This document shows positions 19,501 to 28,327 of a stretch of 64,000 nt of DNA, piece by piece (the first letter of the stretch is position 1; the number at the start of each line of letters is the position of its first letter). The stretch lies in NCBI GenBank assembly GCA_024349765.1, contig AP026073.1, positions 3,534,001 through 3,598,000 on the forward strand. The letters are read 5' to 3'. Both the position numbers and the translations under genes were made by a program. The notes beneath the pieces are model-generated. The model worked only from the letters and a program-made list of their open reading frames with translations, did not search any database and was not told the DNA's origin. This DNA comes from Streptomyces nigrescens. Its GTDB lineage: Bacteria > Actinomycetota > Actinomycetes > Streptomycetales > Streptomycetaceae.

Positions 19501-21440
19501 AGGCCGTCAAGCTGGCACTGCTGGAACTCCGGCGCTTCCGCGGTCCGGTGCGCCGCCTGGTTCCCGTACTGCTCTGCCTGGTGCCGTTGCTGTACGGGGC
19601 CATGTACCTCTGGGCGAACTGGGACCCGTACGGCAAGACCGACCGCATGCCGGTGGCCGTCGTCAACCAGGACCACCTGGCGCATGCCAAGCAGGGCCGC
19701 CGGGTGGACGCCGGTGATCAGCTGGTGCAACAGCTCAAGGCGTCCGGCACCTTCGACTGGCACTTCGTCGGCCGGGACGAGGCGCGGGACGGGCTGGAGC
19801 ACGGCCGCTACTTCTTCACCATCCACATCCCGCCCGACTTCAGCCACAAGATCGCCACCGGCGCCGACACCCGTCCCCAACAGGCCGGCATCCGGATCGA
19901 ACTCAACGATGCCAACAACTACATCGCCGGCATCATGACCGAAGTGGTGCAGACCAAGCTGCAGGACCAGATCAACTCCGCCACCCATGCCGCCTATGTG
20001 CGCAGCATCTACGGCGAACTGTCCGCCGTACGCGCCAAGTTGACCACCGCCTCCGACGGCGCACACCGCCTGGTGGGGGCCACCCGCGTGGCCCAGCAGG
20101 GCACGTCCACGATCACCTCGGCCACCTCCACCCTGCACGACGGGGCCTTTGACGTCGCATCCGGGGCACGGCAGATCGCCCGGGCCACAGGACAGATCGA
20201 CGACCTCACCGGCCGCCTGGACCAGGCCGCCGCCGACCGGCTTCCCGGCGCCGCCTCCGCGCTGGTGAGCACCGCCCGGCTGACCGCCGACGGTCTGGAC
20301 GCCGTGCACACCGCCACCACCGCCACCCGCAAGGGCACCTCCCGGGCCGTGGCCGACCTCACCGCTCTCGCCACCACGCACCCGGAACTACGCGACGACC
20401 CCGTCTACCGCCGGGCCCTGGGCCACGCCCGTAGCCTGGACTCCACCGCCACCGCTCTCGACGGCCGGGCCGCCGCCGCGGAGAACAACGCCCGTCGGTC
20501 CCTCGACGAAGCCGAGCGCCTCCAGGACGACGTCGGCTCACTCCAACGCGACGTACTGGCCCTGCACACCCCGCTCCGCCTCGTCGACAGCGGTTCGCAC
20601 AGCGCGGCCGACGGCGCGCACGGCCTCGTCGCAGGGCTCGCCACCCTGGAAAAGGGCTCCGGTGCCCTGCACACCGCTGCCGAGCAGGCGCACGGCGGCG
20701 CCTCGGAAGTCTCCCGCACCGTGGACGACGGACTGCACAAAATCCCCCGCACCAGCCCCGACCAGGTCGCGCACGCCGCCGAGGTACTGGGCACGCCCGT
20801 GCACATCGACCGGACGAACCTGCACCCGGCCGGCGTCTACGGCCGAGGCCTCGCACCGTTCTTCTTCGGCATCGCCCTGTGGGTGTTCGGCCTCTTCGCC
20901 TACCTGCTGCTGCGCCCCCTCAACACCCGTGCCCTGGCCGGGCGGGTCAGCGCCTTCACCACGGCCGTCGCCGGATGGCTACCGGCCGCACTGCTCGGCG
21001 CCGTGGGGGCACTGGTGCTCTACGGCGTCGTCGACCTGACCCTCGGACTGAACCCCGTCCACGGCTTCTGGACGCTCGCACTCCTGGTCACCGCGGCGGC
21101 GGCGTTCGTGGCCGTCGACCACTGTCTGCGCACCGTGTTCGGGGTGCCCGGCGACGTCCTGTCACTGGTCCTGCTCATCCTGCAGCTCACCGCCTCGGGC
21201 GGCCTCTACCCGCTGCCCACCGAACCGGCCTTCTTCCAGGTCCTGAACCCGTTGCTCCCGATGACCTACCTCGTCGACGGACTACGAGTGACCGTCTCCG
21301 GCGGCCTCACCGGAAATCTGCTGCGGGACTTCGCGGTCCTCCTCGCCTGCACCGCCGGTTTCCTGGCAGTGACCGCCCTCGCCGTACGGCGGCAACGGGT
21401 GTGGACGGTCGGACGCCTCCATCCCGACGTTTCGCTGTAG
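19497..21440 (+). CDS. YhgE/Pip-type ABC permease
   Basis: A 647-residue membrane protein. One membrane helix lies near the N-terminus (VPVLLCLVPLLYGAMYLWAN), followed by the family hallmark ANWDPYGKTDRMPVAVVNQD. A large outer region of about 430 residues rich in Ala, Thr and Asp with coiled-coil character comes next, and then five or so C-terminal membrane helices. This is the YhgE/Pip/ABC-2 type seen in phage-infection proteins and in ESX- or lipid-linked exporters. It is translationally coupled to the degenerate ATPase gene. Cargo unknown. Confidence 0.88.
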   Translation: MKAVKLALLELRRFRGPVRRLVPVLLCLVPLLYGAMYLWANWDPYGKTDRMPVAVVNQDHLAHAKQGRRVDAGDQLVQQLKASGTFDWHFVGRDEARDGLEHGRYFFTIHIPPDFSHKIATGADTRPQQAGIRIELNDANNYIAGIMTEVVQTKLQDQINSATHAAYVRSIYGELSAVRAKLTTASDGAHRLVGATRVAQQGTSTITSATSTLHDGAFDVASGARQIARATGQIDDLTGRLDQAAADRLPGAASALVSTARLTADGLDAVHTATTATRKGTSRAVADLTALATTHPELRDDPVYRRALGHARSLDSTATALDGRAAAAENNARRSLDEAERLQDDVGSLQRDVLALHTPLRLVDSGSHSAADGAHGLVAGLATLEKGSGALHTAAEQAHGGASEVSRTVDDGLHKIPRTSPDQVAHAAEVLGTPVHIDRTNLHPAGVYGRGLAPFFFGIALWVFGLFAYLLLRPLNTRALAGRVSAFTTAVAGWLPAALLGAVGALVLYGVVDLTLGLNPVHGFWTLALLVTAAAAFVAVDHCLRTVFGVPGDVLSLVLLILQLTASGGLYPLPTEPAFFQVLNPLLPMTYLVDGLRVTVSGGLTGNLLRDFAVLLACTAGFLAVTALAVRRQRVWTVGRLHPDVSL

Positions 21441-21547
21441 GGGCGTGCGTCGTCGACCGACGTGGGGTGCGGGCATGGCTGCCCGTCGGTCGGTCGCCCC
21501 CGGGCCCGGCCTCGGCCAGACGGCCAGGCGGCCAGCCGGGCAGGCCG

Positions 21548-22441
21548 TCAGGCGGAAAGGCCGAGCGTGGTCAGGCGGTCAGGGTCGGTGAGGATGTCGA
21601 GTCCGGCGATACGGCCGTCCCGGATGGTGAACGACATGACCGACAGCGGTCGGCCCTCGGCGAAGGAGACGACGCCGGGCGTGCCGTTGACCAGCACCAG
21701 ACGCGCCTCGGCCGCGAAGCGGGCGAAGGTGATGGCCTGGGACGCCACGTCGGCCGCACCGCGCCGCAGGACGCTCGGGACGAGCGTGCCGCCGTCGGAG
21801 CGCGCGACCACATCGGGGTCGAGGACGGCCAGCAGCGCTTCGAAGTCGCCACCGCGGGAGGCGGCCAGGAAGGCGTTGACGACGTCGCGCTTGCGCGTGA
21901 GGTCCGTGTCCGCCGCCGGGGCGGCGCCCTGGACCCGGCGGCGGGCGCGGCTGGCGAGCTGCCGGGTGGAGACCGTGGTCCGGCCGAGGATGGGCGCGAT
22001 GTCGTCGAAGGGAACGTCGAACATGTCGTGCAGGACGAAGGCGAGCCGCTCGGCCGGGGCGAGGGTCTCCAGCACGATCATGAGCGCGATGCCCACCGAG
22101 TCAGCGATCAGGATCTCCTGCTCGGGATCGACCCGGGCCAGCGCGGTGACCACCGGGTCGGGCAGCCGCACCGATCCGTCCTGCTCGGGCAGCGGATCCT
22201 CGCGGCGCGAGGTACGCGAGCGCAGCATGTCCAGGCAGATCCGGCCGACGACCGTGGTGAGCCAGGCCCCCAGGTTCTTCACCTCGCTCACGTCGGTGCG
22301 GCTGAGCTTGAACCACGCCTCCTGGACGGCGTCCTCCGCCTCGGCGAGCGATCCCAGCATCCGGTAGGCCACCGCGCGCAGCCCCGGCCGCTCCACCTCG
22401 AAGCGGTCGGCCAGAAGAAAGTTCTCGCTCACCTGCCACAC
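21548..22441 (-). CDS. ECF sigma factor with SnoaL-like C-terminal domain
   Basis: A 297-residue SigJ/ECF41-like sigma factor. Region 2 is at about residues 15-80 (YRMLGSLAEAEDAVQEAW), region 4 at about 115-170 (LAPAERLAFVLHDMFDVPFDDIAPILGRTTVSTRQLASRARRR is split by a short loop), then a SnoaL/NTF2-like domain of about 110 residues. DGGT and NGTPG motifs in that domain recall ECF41 members; the WLPEP linker motif is not present (RLPDPVV instead). In this group the C-terminal domain takes the place of an anti-sigma factor. It is divergent from the LuxR gene at 22639. Its regulon is unknown. Confidence 0.87.
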   Translation of the reverse strand: MWQVSENFLLADRFEVERPGLRAVAYRMLGSLAEAEDAVQEAWFKLSRTDVSEVKNLGAWLTTVVGRICLDMLRSRTSRREDPLPEQDGSVRLPDPVVTALARVDPEQEILIADSVGIALMIVLETLAPAERLAFVLHDMFDVPFDDIAPILGRTTVSTRQLASRARRRVQGAAPAADTDLTRKRDVVNAFLAASRGGDFEALLAVLDPDVVARSDGGTLVPSVLRRGAADVASQAITFARFAAEARLVLVNGTPGVVSFAEGRPLSVMSFTIRDGRIAGLDILTDPDRLTTLGLSA

Positions 22442-22638
22442 CCCCGTGTCCGGATCCGTCGGTCCGGAGAAGACGCTAACCGATCACCGGGAAAGCATGG
22501 GATGAATACCGCAATCGGCAGCGGTGCCGGAGTGCGCGGCCCGGGTACCGACCGAGGCCGGCACTCGGGTCGCCCAAGCGCCGGCGGGTGGCTGGGAGGT
22601 CGGTGGCCTGGCCGGGATCCGTTGGGCAGGATGCTCGG

Positions 22639-25257
22639 GTGGCGAAGTCGTGGGCGTGTGAGGCATGTGGGGTGCGGCTCCCGGGGCGCTCGCGGTCCGG
22701 GGCGGACGGCAGACAGCGCGGGGGCCGGCCGGCGCGGTACTGCTCCGACGCCTGCCGCCAGCGCGCGTTCCGGGAGCGGGCGGCCGCGGCGTCCCGGGCC
22801 GCCCCGCGCGCGGAACTGCCGGGCCGCGGACTACCGGTCTCGCTCGATGCGTTCGTGGGACGCGAACGCGAGTTGGCGCGCTTGCGTACGCTGCTGCGGT
22901 CGTCGCGACTGCTGACGCTGACCGGGCCCGGCGGAGTGGGCAAGACGCGGCTGGCGGTCGAGCTCGCGGGCGGTGTGCGCGGCGGACGCGCGGGACGTGC
23001 CCAGTTGGTGGAGCTGGCCGGGCTGCACGACGGTGAGCTGCTGCCGCAGACCGTGGCCGCCGCCCTCGGTGTGCGGGAGCGCGCCGGCCGGACGGGAACG
23101 GAGGCGTTGGTCCGCGCCCTGGAGAAACGCAGCACCCTGCTCCTTCTCGACAACTGTGAGCATCTGGCCGAGCCCTGCGCGGTGTTGGCCGCGGCACTCC
23201 TCACCCGCTGCCCCGGCCTGCGGATCCTCGCCACCAGCCGGGAGCCGCTGCGGGTGCCCGGCGAGGTGGTGTTCCGCGTCGGCATCCTGTCGCTGCCGCC
23301 GGGCCCCGCAGGTGCTGGCGGGGATCAGCACGGAGACCAGGGCACCGACCCGCTCCTCCGGTCGGAGGCGGTCCGGCTCTTCCTGGAGCGCGCCCGCACC
23401 TGCCATTCGGGGTTCGAGCCCACGCCCGGGGACGTCCGGACCGTGGCCGAGATCTGCCGACGGCTGGACGGGCTGCCGCTGGCCATCGAACTCGCCGCGG
23501 GCCGTATGGCAGCGCTCCCGCCCGCCGGGATCCTGCGCGGACTGGACGATCAGCTGTCCCTCCTGACCGACGGCAGCAGGACGGGACCGGGGCGCCATCG
23601 CGAGCTGGGCGCCACGATCGACTGGAGCCATCGCCTGCTGGATCCCCTGGAACGGGCGGTCTTCCGACGGCTGTCGGTGCTCGGCGGCGGGTTCGACGCG
23701 GAGAGCGCCGCCGCGGTCTGTGCGGATTGCGCTACGGCCGCCGACGGTGTCGAGGGATGCGTGGGTTGCCGCGACGGGCGGTGCTGCGTACGGCGGAAAC
23801 AGGTGTTGCCCGTGCTGTGCGCCCTGGAGGCCAAGTCCCTGATCGTGCGGGTGCACGGGGACGCGCCGGGCACGGCGAGGTTCCGGCAGCTCGCGGCGAT
23901 CCGGGCGTACGGCATGGACCGGCTCGCCGAGGCCGGGGAACTACCGGCGGTCTGGGACCGGGCGGTGGACCGGCTGGCCGAACAGGCGGCTGAGGGCTCC
24001 ACCATGGTCTTCCCGGACGGCGCCGCCCTGCCGCTGGCCCGGGAACAGGAGAACCTCGCGGCGGCCGTGGCCCGTTGCGGCGAACGGAGCGACCCACGGC
24101 ACACCGAGCTCGCCCTCGCATTGGCCCGACTCCACTACCAGCAGGAGCAGTTGACGGCAGCCCGGACGCTGCTGACCGAGGTGCTGGCGCGGACCACGTA
24201 CGGCTCCCGGGACCACGGTGCGGCGTTGGCGCTGGCCGCCCGCGCGGCCTGTCAGCAGGACGACCGGTCGGCGGCGCTCGCCTTCGCCCGGGAAGCGGTC
24301 GCCGTGGAACGCGCCGGCCCACCGCACCCCGGCCGGCTGGCCAACGCCCTGGACGCCCTGGCGGCCGCGCACCTGTGCCGCGGTGCCTACCACGAGGCCG
24401 TCGCCGTCTTCGCCGAGTGTGTGGCGGTGGTCCGTACGCTGGACCGCCCGCTGGACATCGCCGTGTGCGGGCACCACCTCGCCTGGGCCCTGCTCCAGAC
24501 GGGCGACACGGCGCAGGCGGCCGCACTGATGGAGAAATGCCTCCCCGTCCTGGAATCCGGCGCTCCACCGGGGCAGGCAGCGGCCGCTCTCCACACCTCC
24601 GGCGCGATCCAGCTGGCGCTGGGGAACTGGGACGCGGCCGAGAACAGGTTCGCCGAGGTGCTGGCAAAGGTGCCGGACGGTGAGAGCCTCCACGCGCTCT
24701 ATCCGGTGGAGGGCCTGGCCATCGTGGCGGCCGAACGCGGCGCGCCCGAACGGGCGTTACGGCTCTATGCCGCGGCCGCCGCGGCGCGGCAACGCACCGA
24801 CGCCGAACCGGAAGCGAGCTGGCGGACGACGGTGGAGGCCGCCGCGTCCCGGGCCAGGGAGCGGCTCCACCCCGCACGGGTCGACGCGGCGATGACGGCC
24901 GGCCGCCGCCTGTACGGGGAACGACTGCTGTCCTACGCCCTACGCGACAACGCATCGGCCGACCGCTCGACGCACGCGAACCACGATGATCCCACCGACG
25001 TCGCGCACCCGACCCCAACCGAACCGATCAGCTACCCCGTTACCCAACTTCTGCTCACACCACGAGAATTGACGGTCTCGCAGCTGGTCGCCGAGGGGAT
25101 GACCAACCAGCAGATCGCCGCGCAGCTGGGCCTGTCCAAGAGCACGGTCGCCAGTCATCTCGACCGGGTCCGGGACAAGCTGGGCGTCCGCTCCCGTACG
25201 CAGATCGCCGTCCGGGTCTCCGGACGGGCGGGTGGTCCGGGGGCTGAGTCGGTGTAG
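22639..25257 (+). CDS. Large LuxR-type ATPase regulator with Cys-rich N-terminus
   Basis: About 872 residues. Residues 7-39 hold CEAC and YCSDAC pairs (Cys7, 10, 35, 39) as in a small zinc ribbon. An NB-ARC/AAA-type ATPase follows, with Walker A GPGGVGKT at 96-103, Walker B LLLLDNCEHL, an ATSREPLRVPGE sensor and LPLAIELAAG. A TPR-like helical region comes next, and the last 60 residues form a LuxR helix-turn-helix (LTPRELTVSQLVAEGMTNQQIAAQL). GTG at 22639 is chosen; a GTG at 22588 is possible. Codon 707 is TTA (24757-24759), which points to bldA-dependent timing. Likely a ligand- and ATP-gated activator; targets unknown. Confidence 0.85.
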   Translation: MAKSWACEACGVRLPGRSRSGADGRQRGGRPARYCSDACRQRAFRERAAAASRAAPRAELPGRGLPVSLDAFVGRERELARLRTLLRSSRLLTLTGPGGVGKTRLAVELAGGVRGGRAGRAQLVELAGLHDGELLPQTVAAALGVRERAGRTGTEALVRALEKRSTLLLLDNCEHLAEPCAVLAAALLTRCPGLRILATSREPLRVPGEVVFRVGILSLPPGPAGAGGDQHGDQGTDPLLRSEAVRLFLERARTCHSGFEPTPGDVRTVAEICRRLDGLPLAIELAAGRMAALPPAGILRGLDDQLSLLTDGSRTGPGRHRELGATIDWSHRLLDPLERAVFRRLSVLGGGFDAESAAAVCADCATAADGVEGCVGCRDGRCCVRRKQVLPVLCALEAKSLIVRVHGDAPGTARFRQLAAIRAYGMDRLAEAGELPAVWDRAVDRLAEQAAEGSTMVFPDGAALPLAREQENLAAAVARCGERSDPRHTELALALARLHYQQEQLTAARTLLTEVLARTTYGSRDHGAALALAARAACQQDDRSAALAFAREAVAVERAGPPHPGRLANALDALAAAHLCRGAYHEAVAVFAECVAVVRTLDRPLDIAVCGHHLAWALLQTGDTAQAAALMEKCLPVLESGAPPGQAAAALHTSGAIQLALGNWDAAENRFAEVLAKVPDGESLHALYPVEGLAIVAAERGAPERALRLYAAAAAARQRTDAEPEASWRTTVEAAASRARERLHPARVDAAMTAGRRLYGERLLSYALRDNASADRSTHANHDDPTDVAHPTPTEPISYPVTQLLLTPRELTVSQLVAEGMTNQQIAAQLGLSKSTVASHLDRVRDKLGVRSRTQIAVRVSGRAGGPGAESV

Positions 25258-25760
25258 CTGGAGGTGGCTGAGGGTAGCCGAGGCGCGGTCGGCCCGAAGG
25301 GCGGTCGGGCCGAGGGACGTCTGAGGGCGCCGCCCGCCACGGCCAGGCGGCGGAGGGGGGTAGGGCGGTAGGGCGGTGGTGCATCGGGCTGCTCCCAAGG
25401 ACGGCGGCCACAGAGCCAGGAGTCGGTAGCTCGCTGACAACTCTCCCTGCCCTGACGCCCGTTGCCCTCAGGGTTCAACCCTGGGCGGTCCCCGAGGCAA
25501 CCCTGAAAGCCCCCTGCCTCCTGCCAGACACATCCTGGTCCCCGCGGGTGTGCGACCGGCAGCTCGGCGACCGGCGCGGCTCCGTCCGTGATCCGCCGGA
25601 CAGGCCCTTCACCTCCCTCGTGGGGTTTCGTCACGCCCGTAACTGGTCGGTCATTCGACGGATGTGCGCAGTCGACCTGACCACGGAGGCTGATCTGAGC
25701 CGGGAGAGTGCTTCCTCCCCGGCGCTCTCCCCAACGCCATCACCCCGCAAAGGAGACGCG
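25258..25760. other. Intergenic region before the dioxygenase gene
   Basis: About 500 bases without a supportable gene. The left part has short GGTAGGGCGG repeats at about 25357-25380. The right part should hold the promoter of the dioxygenase gene. A frame open from 25548 into that gene has no signal peptide at its start and no ribosome site. Confidence 0.4.
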
Positions 25761-26489
25761 ATGCGGTACGCCGACGAGACCGGCCCGGACGATGCTGCCG
25801 GAACGCAGCACGGTTCACGCAGGTCCTTCATCAGGTCGACCTCCGCCGGAGTGACGGCAGTGGCGCTCGGCGCGAGCGTGGCCGCCTCTGCCGGCCCTTC
25901 GGCCCAAGCAGCGGAGGCGGCCGCCCCGGGGGCCCGGCGCGGCACCCGTCCGCTCGCCGTCACCCCGGCCTGCTCGGGCCAGGAAACACCGGCATCCATC
26001 GAGGGCCCGCTGTTCAAGCCCAATTCCCCCGCGCGCAGCGATCTGATCACGCCTGCGATCCAAGGCGTACGGCTCGACCTCAGCGGTGTCGTGTACGACA
26101 CGTCCTGCAAGCCCCTGCCCGAAACGCTCATCGAGTTCTGGCAGTGCGACCAGAACGGCGACTACGACACCTCGGGCTTCTCCCTGCGCGGCCACCAGTA
26201 CACCGACAGCAGGGGTGCCTACCAACTCCGGACCATCATCCCGCGGGACTACTGGGGACGTTGGGGCCAACGTGCCCCGCACATCCACACCCGGGTCCAG
26301 GCCTCCGGCGGCCCGGTGCTCATCACTCAGCTGTACTTCCCCGACAGCACCCAGGCGTACGGACGGGACTTCGCCGCTCTCAACGCCGCCGACCGACTCC
26401 TCAACCGCGCATGCACGATCAGCCTCACCGGTCAGGAGGGCGGCCGCTACACCGGCGCCTTCGACTTCGTGATCACGACCACGGTGTAG
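25761..26489 (+). CDS. Tat-exported intradiol ring-cleavage dioxygenase
   Basis: A 242-residue protein starting after AAAGGAGA. A twin-arginine signal (SRRSFIR followed by a hydrophobic stretch) is at about residues 19-45. The catalytic domain shows WQCDQNGDYD and RAPHIHTRV. By family comparison the Fe(III) ligands are Tyr135, Tyr164, His174 and His176. Intradiol enzymes split catechols between the hydroxyls with O2. Secreted Streptomyces members have been linked to lignin-derived aromatics. Export by Tat fits a folded iron enzyme. It stands alone, with no muconate-pathway genes nearby. Confidence 0.85.
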   Translation: MRYADETGPDDAAGTQHGSRRSFIRSTSAGVTAVALGASVAASAGPSAQAAEAAAPGARRGTRPLAVTPACSGQETPASIEGPLFKPNSPARSDLITPAIQGVRLDLSGVVYDTSCKPLPETLIEFWQCDQNGDYDTSGFSLRGHQYTDSRGAYQLRTIIPRDYWGRWGQRAPHIHTRVQASGGPVLITQLYFPDSTQAYGRDFAALNAADRLLNRACTISLTGQEGGRYTGAFDFVITTTV

Positions 26490-26639
26490 GCGCCGGGGGC
26501 CAAGTTCGTCACCACCACGATGCAGGTAGCGGGGCCCGAGTTCGTCAGCACCGTCCGATGGCCCGACGGGTCCGACGCGGCCTTCGCCGTCCCCGTACCC
26601 ACCCTCATCTCCCGTCCCCCTTCAGACAAGGAAATTCGT

Positions 26640-27809
26640 ATGCCCTCGCACAGCCCCTTCCCCCGGCGGCGATCCGTCCGGGTCTCCCTGCTGGCGGCCC
26701 TCGTCGCCACCGTGGTCACCGGGAGCCTGGTATTGGTCGGCCAGAGCGGTGATCCGACGACTCCGACCGCAGCCTCCGCTCCCGCGGCATCCCTCGCCCC
26801 CGCCGCCCCGCACGCGGGGGCGTGGCAGGCAACCCCGGTGCCCGTCAAGAAGGGGGATCTGACGGCCGTCGCCGCCCTGAGCGACAAACAGGCCTGGGCC
26901 GTCGGCTACCGGCTCAAGAGCGCCACCTCGCTCGAGGCGGTCGCACTGCGCTGGGACGGTAAGACCTGGACCCAGGAATCCACCCTCCCCGACAACAGCT
27001 TCCCGCAAGCGCTCGCCGTCCGTTCGGCCACCGACATCTGGGCGGTGGGCAGCGCCTCGGCCCATTGGGACGGCACCAAGTGGACCGCGTACCAGCTGGA
27101 CAAGGACCCCTCCGGCCACGTCGTCCCGGATGCCGTGGCAACAACCTCCGACGGGAAAGTGTGGACGGCGGGCCGGGCCATGGGCCGGTCGATCAAGGAC
27201 GGCGTGCCGGCCGTCCAGTCCTGGGACGGCAAGGCCTGGCACCGCCAGTCCCTGCCCGATGTCGGCAAGGGTGAACTCAGCGGCATCACGGCGGTCGCGC
27301 CCGACGACATCTGGGCCGTGGGAGCGGCCTACGCTCCCGATGAGAAGTCCCAGCAGTCGGCGCTGCTGCTGCACTTCGACGGCAGCAATTGGCGGCGTGT
27401 TGCGGCGCCCGGCCCGCAGACCACCCACAACTGGCTCGGCGGGATCACTGCCCTCTCGGCAGACGACATCTGGGCGGTAGGCGGAAGCACCACCGGCAGT
27501 ACGGAGCGGCCGCTCGCCGTGCACTGGAACGGCAGCACCTGGACCACGGCCAGGACACCGGACGTGGCCGACGGCCGACTCCGCGGCGTAGGCAAAACAG
27601 GCAACGGCGATCTGTGGGCCCTCGGCGGGAAGGGGGCGGCCCCCGTCGCTCTGCACTGGAACGACCAGCACGACCAGTGGGAGAAGACCACTGCGCCGGA
27701 CCTCGTCATCCGCAGCTTCACCACCGTGCCCCACAGCGCCGACCTGTGGGCCACCGGAATCTCCCCCCACGGCGACCTCATTCCGGCGATCACCCGCCTC
27801 AAGAACTGA
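26640..27809 (+). CDS. Secreted repeat protein, beta-propeller-like
   Basis: A 389-residue exported protein. A basic N-terminus and hydrophobic segment (residues 8-35) form a signal peptide or anchor. The rest holds about six repeats of the form DDIWAVG ... HWDGTxW, spaced by 45-60 residues, which recall tectonin or Kelch-like propeller blades. No catalytic motif was seen, so binding is the likely role. The start at 26640 has a short AAGGAAA site; a GTG-free open frame extends upstream to 26520 without a signal peptide. It follows the secreted dioxygenase gene by 150 bases and may be co-expressed. Confidence 0.75.
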   Translation: MPSHSPFPRRRSVRVSLLAALVATVVTGSLVLVGQSGDPTTPTAASAPAASLAPAAPHAGAWQATPVPVKKGDLTAVAALSDKQAWAVGYRLKSATSLEAVALRWDGKTWTQESTLPDNSFPQALAVRSATDIWAVGSASAHWDGTKWTAYQLDKDPSGHVVPDAVATTSDGKVWTAGRAMGRSIKDGVPAVQSWDGKAWHRQSLPDVGKGELSGITAVAPDDIWAVGAAYAPDEKSQQSALLLHFDGSNWRRVAAPGPQTTHNWLGGITALSADDIWAVGGSTTGSTERPLAVHWNGSTWTTARTPDVADGRLRGVGKTGNGDLWALGGKGAAPVALHWNDQHDQWEKTTAPDLVIRSFTTVPHSADLWATGISPHGDLIPAITRLKN

Positions 27810-28112
27810 TACCGGGTACTGCGTGGGCCGCCGGCACTGGCGCACAGCGGGGTTGTCCCTCCCCGCGTAAGCCCGCTGGGAGGCTCCGGACGGAGCGGAG
27901 TAACTTGCTCAACTCAGCTCACAGCAAAACGGATTGGGTTCGTCCAATGTGCCGATCCGCTTCCGACCAGCGGGTATGTTCCCCGCTCCGCTCCACCACG
28001 ACCGGCAACTACCACCGCATCCGTAAAAAAATTCGATCATGGCGCGGTTGTTCGGTGTTAGCTTGTGCCCGAGCAGTCGGATGACTGCCGATTTATACCC
28101 ATGGAGGCTGAT
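27810..28112. other. Promoter region of the lasso peptide operon
   Basis: Some 300 bases that are less GC-rich than the flanks, with several A/T runs (AAAAAAATTCGATCATG near 28026). An inverted repeat ATTGG-N6-CCAAT is at 27933-27948. The ribosome site GGAGG (28103-28107) for the precursor gene lies at the end. The promoter is expected here but hexamers cannot be assigned safely. Confidence 0.4.
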
Positions 28113-28247
28113 ATGGAAGAGCAGAACGAGCTGTCGACCGTGGAGCCGTACGCAGCCCCGATGCTGGTTGAGGTCGGCGAGTTCAACGAGGACACGCTGG
28201 GCTTCATCGGCTGGGGCAAGGACATCTTCGGCCACTACGGCGGCTGA
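28113..28247 (+). CDS. Lasso peptide precursor, anantin-like
   Basis: A 44-residue precursor (48 if the ATG at 28101 is used). The leader, residues 1-29, has the RRE-recognised motif YAAPML (13-18), Gly22 and Thr28 at position -2. The predicted core is residues 30-44, GFIGWGKDIFGHYGG. An isopeptide bond from Gly1 to Asp8 of the core would give an 8-residue ring with a 7-residue tail. From memory, anantin, an antagonist of the atrial natriuretic peptide receptor, is GFIGWGNDIFGHYSGDF; this core differs by Asn7 to Lys, Ser14 to Gly and loss of the last two residues. Cyclase, RRE and protease genes follow directly. Confidence 0.93.
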   Translation: MEEQNELSTVEPYAAPMLVEVGEFNEDTLGFIGWGKDIFGHYGG

Positions 28248-28258
28248 CCGACCGTCAC

Positions 28259-28308
28259 CAGCTGATCGACAGCTGGCTGACCCTCAACAGCTGGATTTCG
28301 CCAGCTGA
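28259..28308 (+). promoter_or_regulatory. Two CAGCTG hairpins between precursor and cyclase genes
   Basis: Two 7-bp perfect inverted repeats with the same arm sequence: CCAGCTG at 28259-28265 with 28271-28277, and CAGCTGG at 28289-28295 with 28302-28308. Arms can also pair across. They lie in the only gap of the lasso operon, right after the precursor stop. A role as partial terminator or 3' stabiliser that raises precursor over enzymes is inferred. Confidence 0.55.
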
Positions 28309-28327
28309 CTTTCAGGAGTAAGCACAG

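Noticed and set aside
18808-21440. ABC pair considered as the missing lasso peptide exporter
   Set aside because: Lasso D proteins fuse membrane and ATPase domains in one polypeptide and lie next to the cyclase gene; this YhgE-type pair is 7 kb away and belongs to another family.
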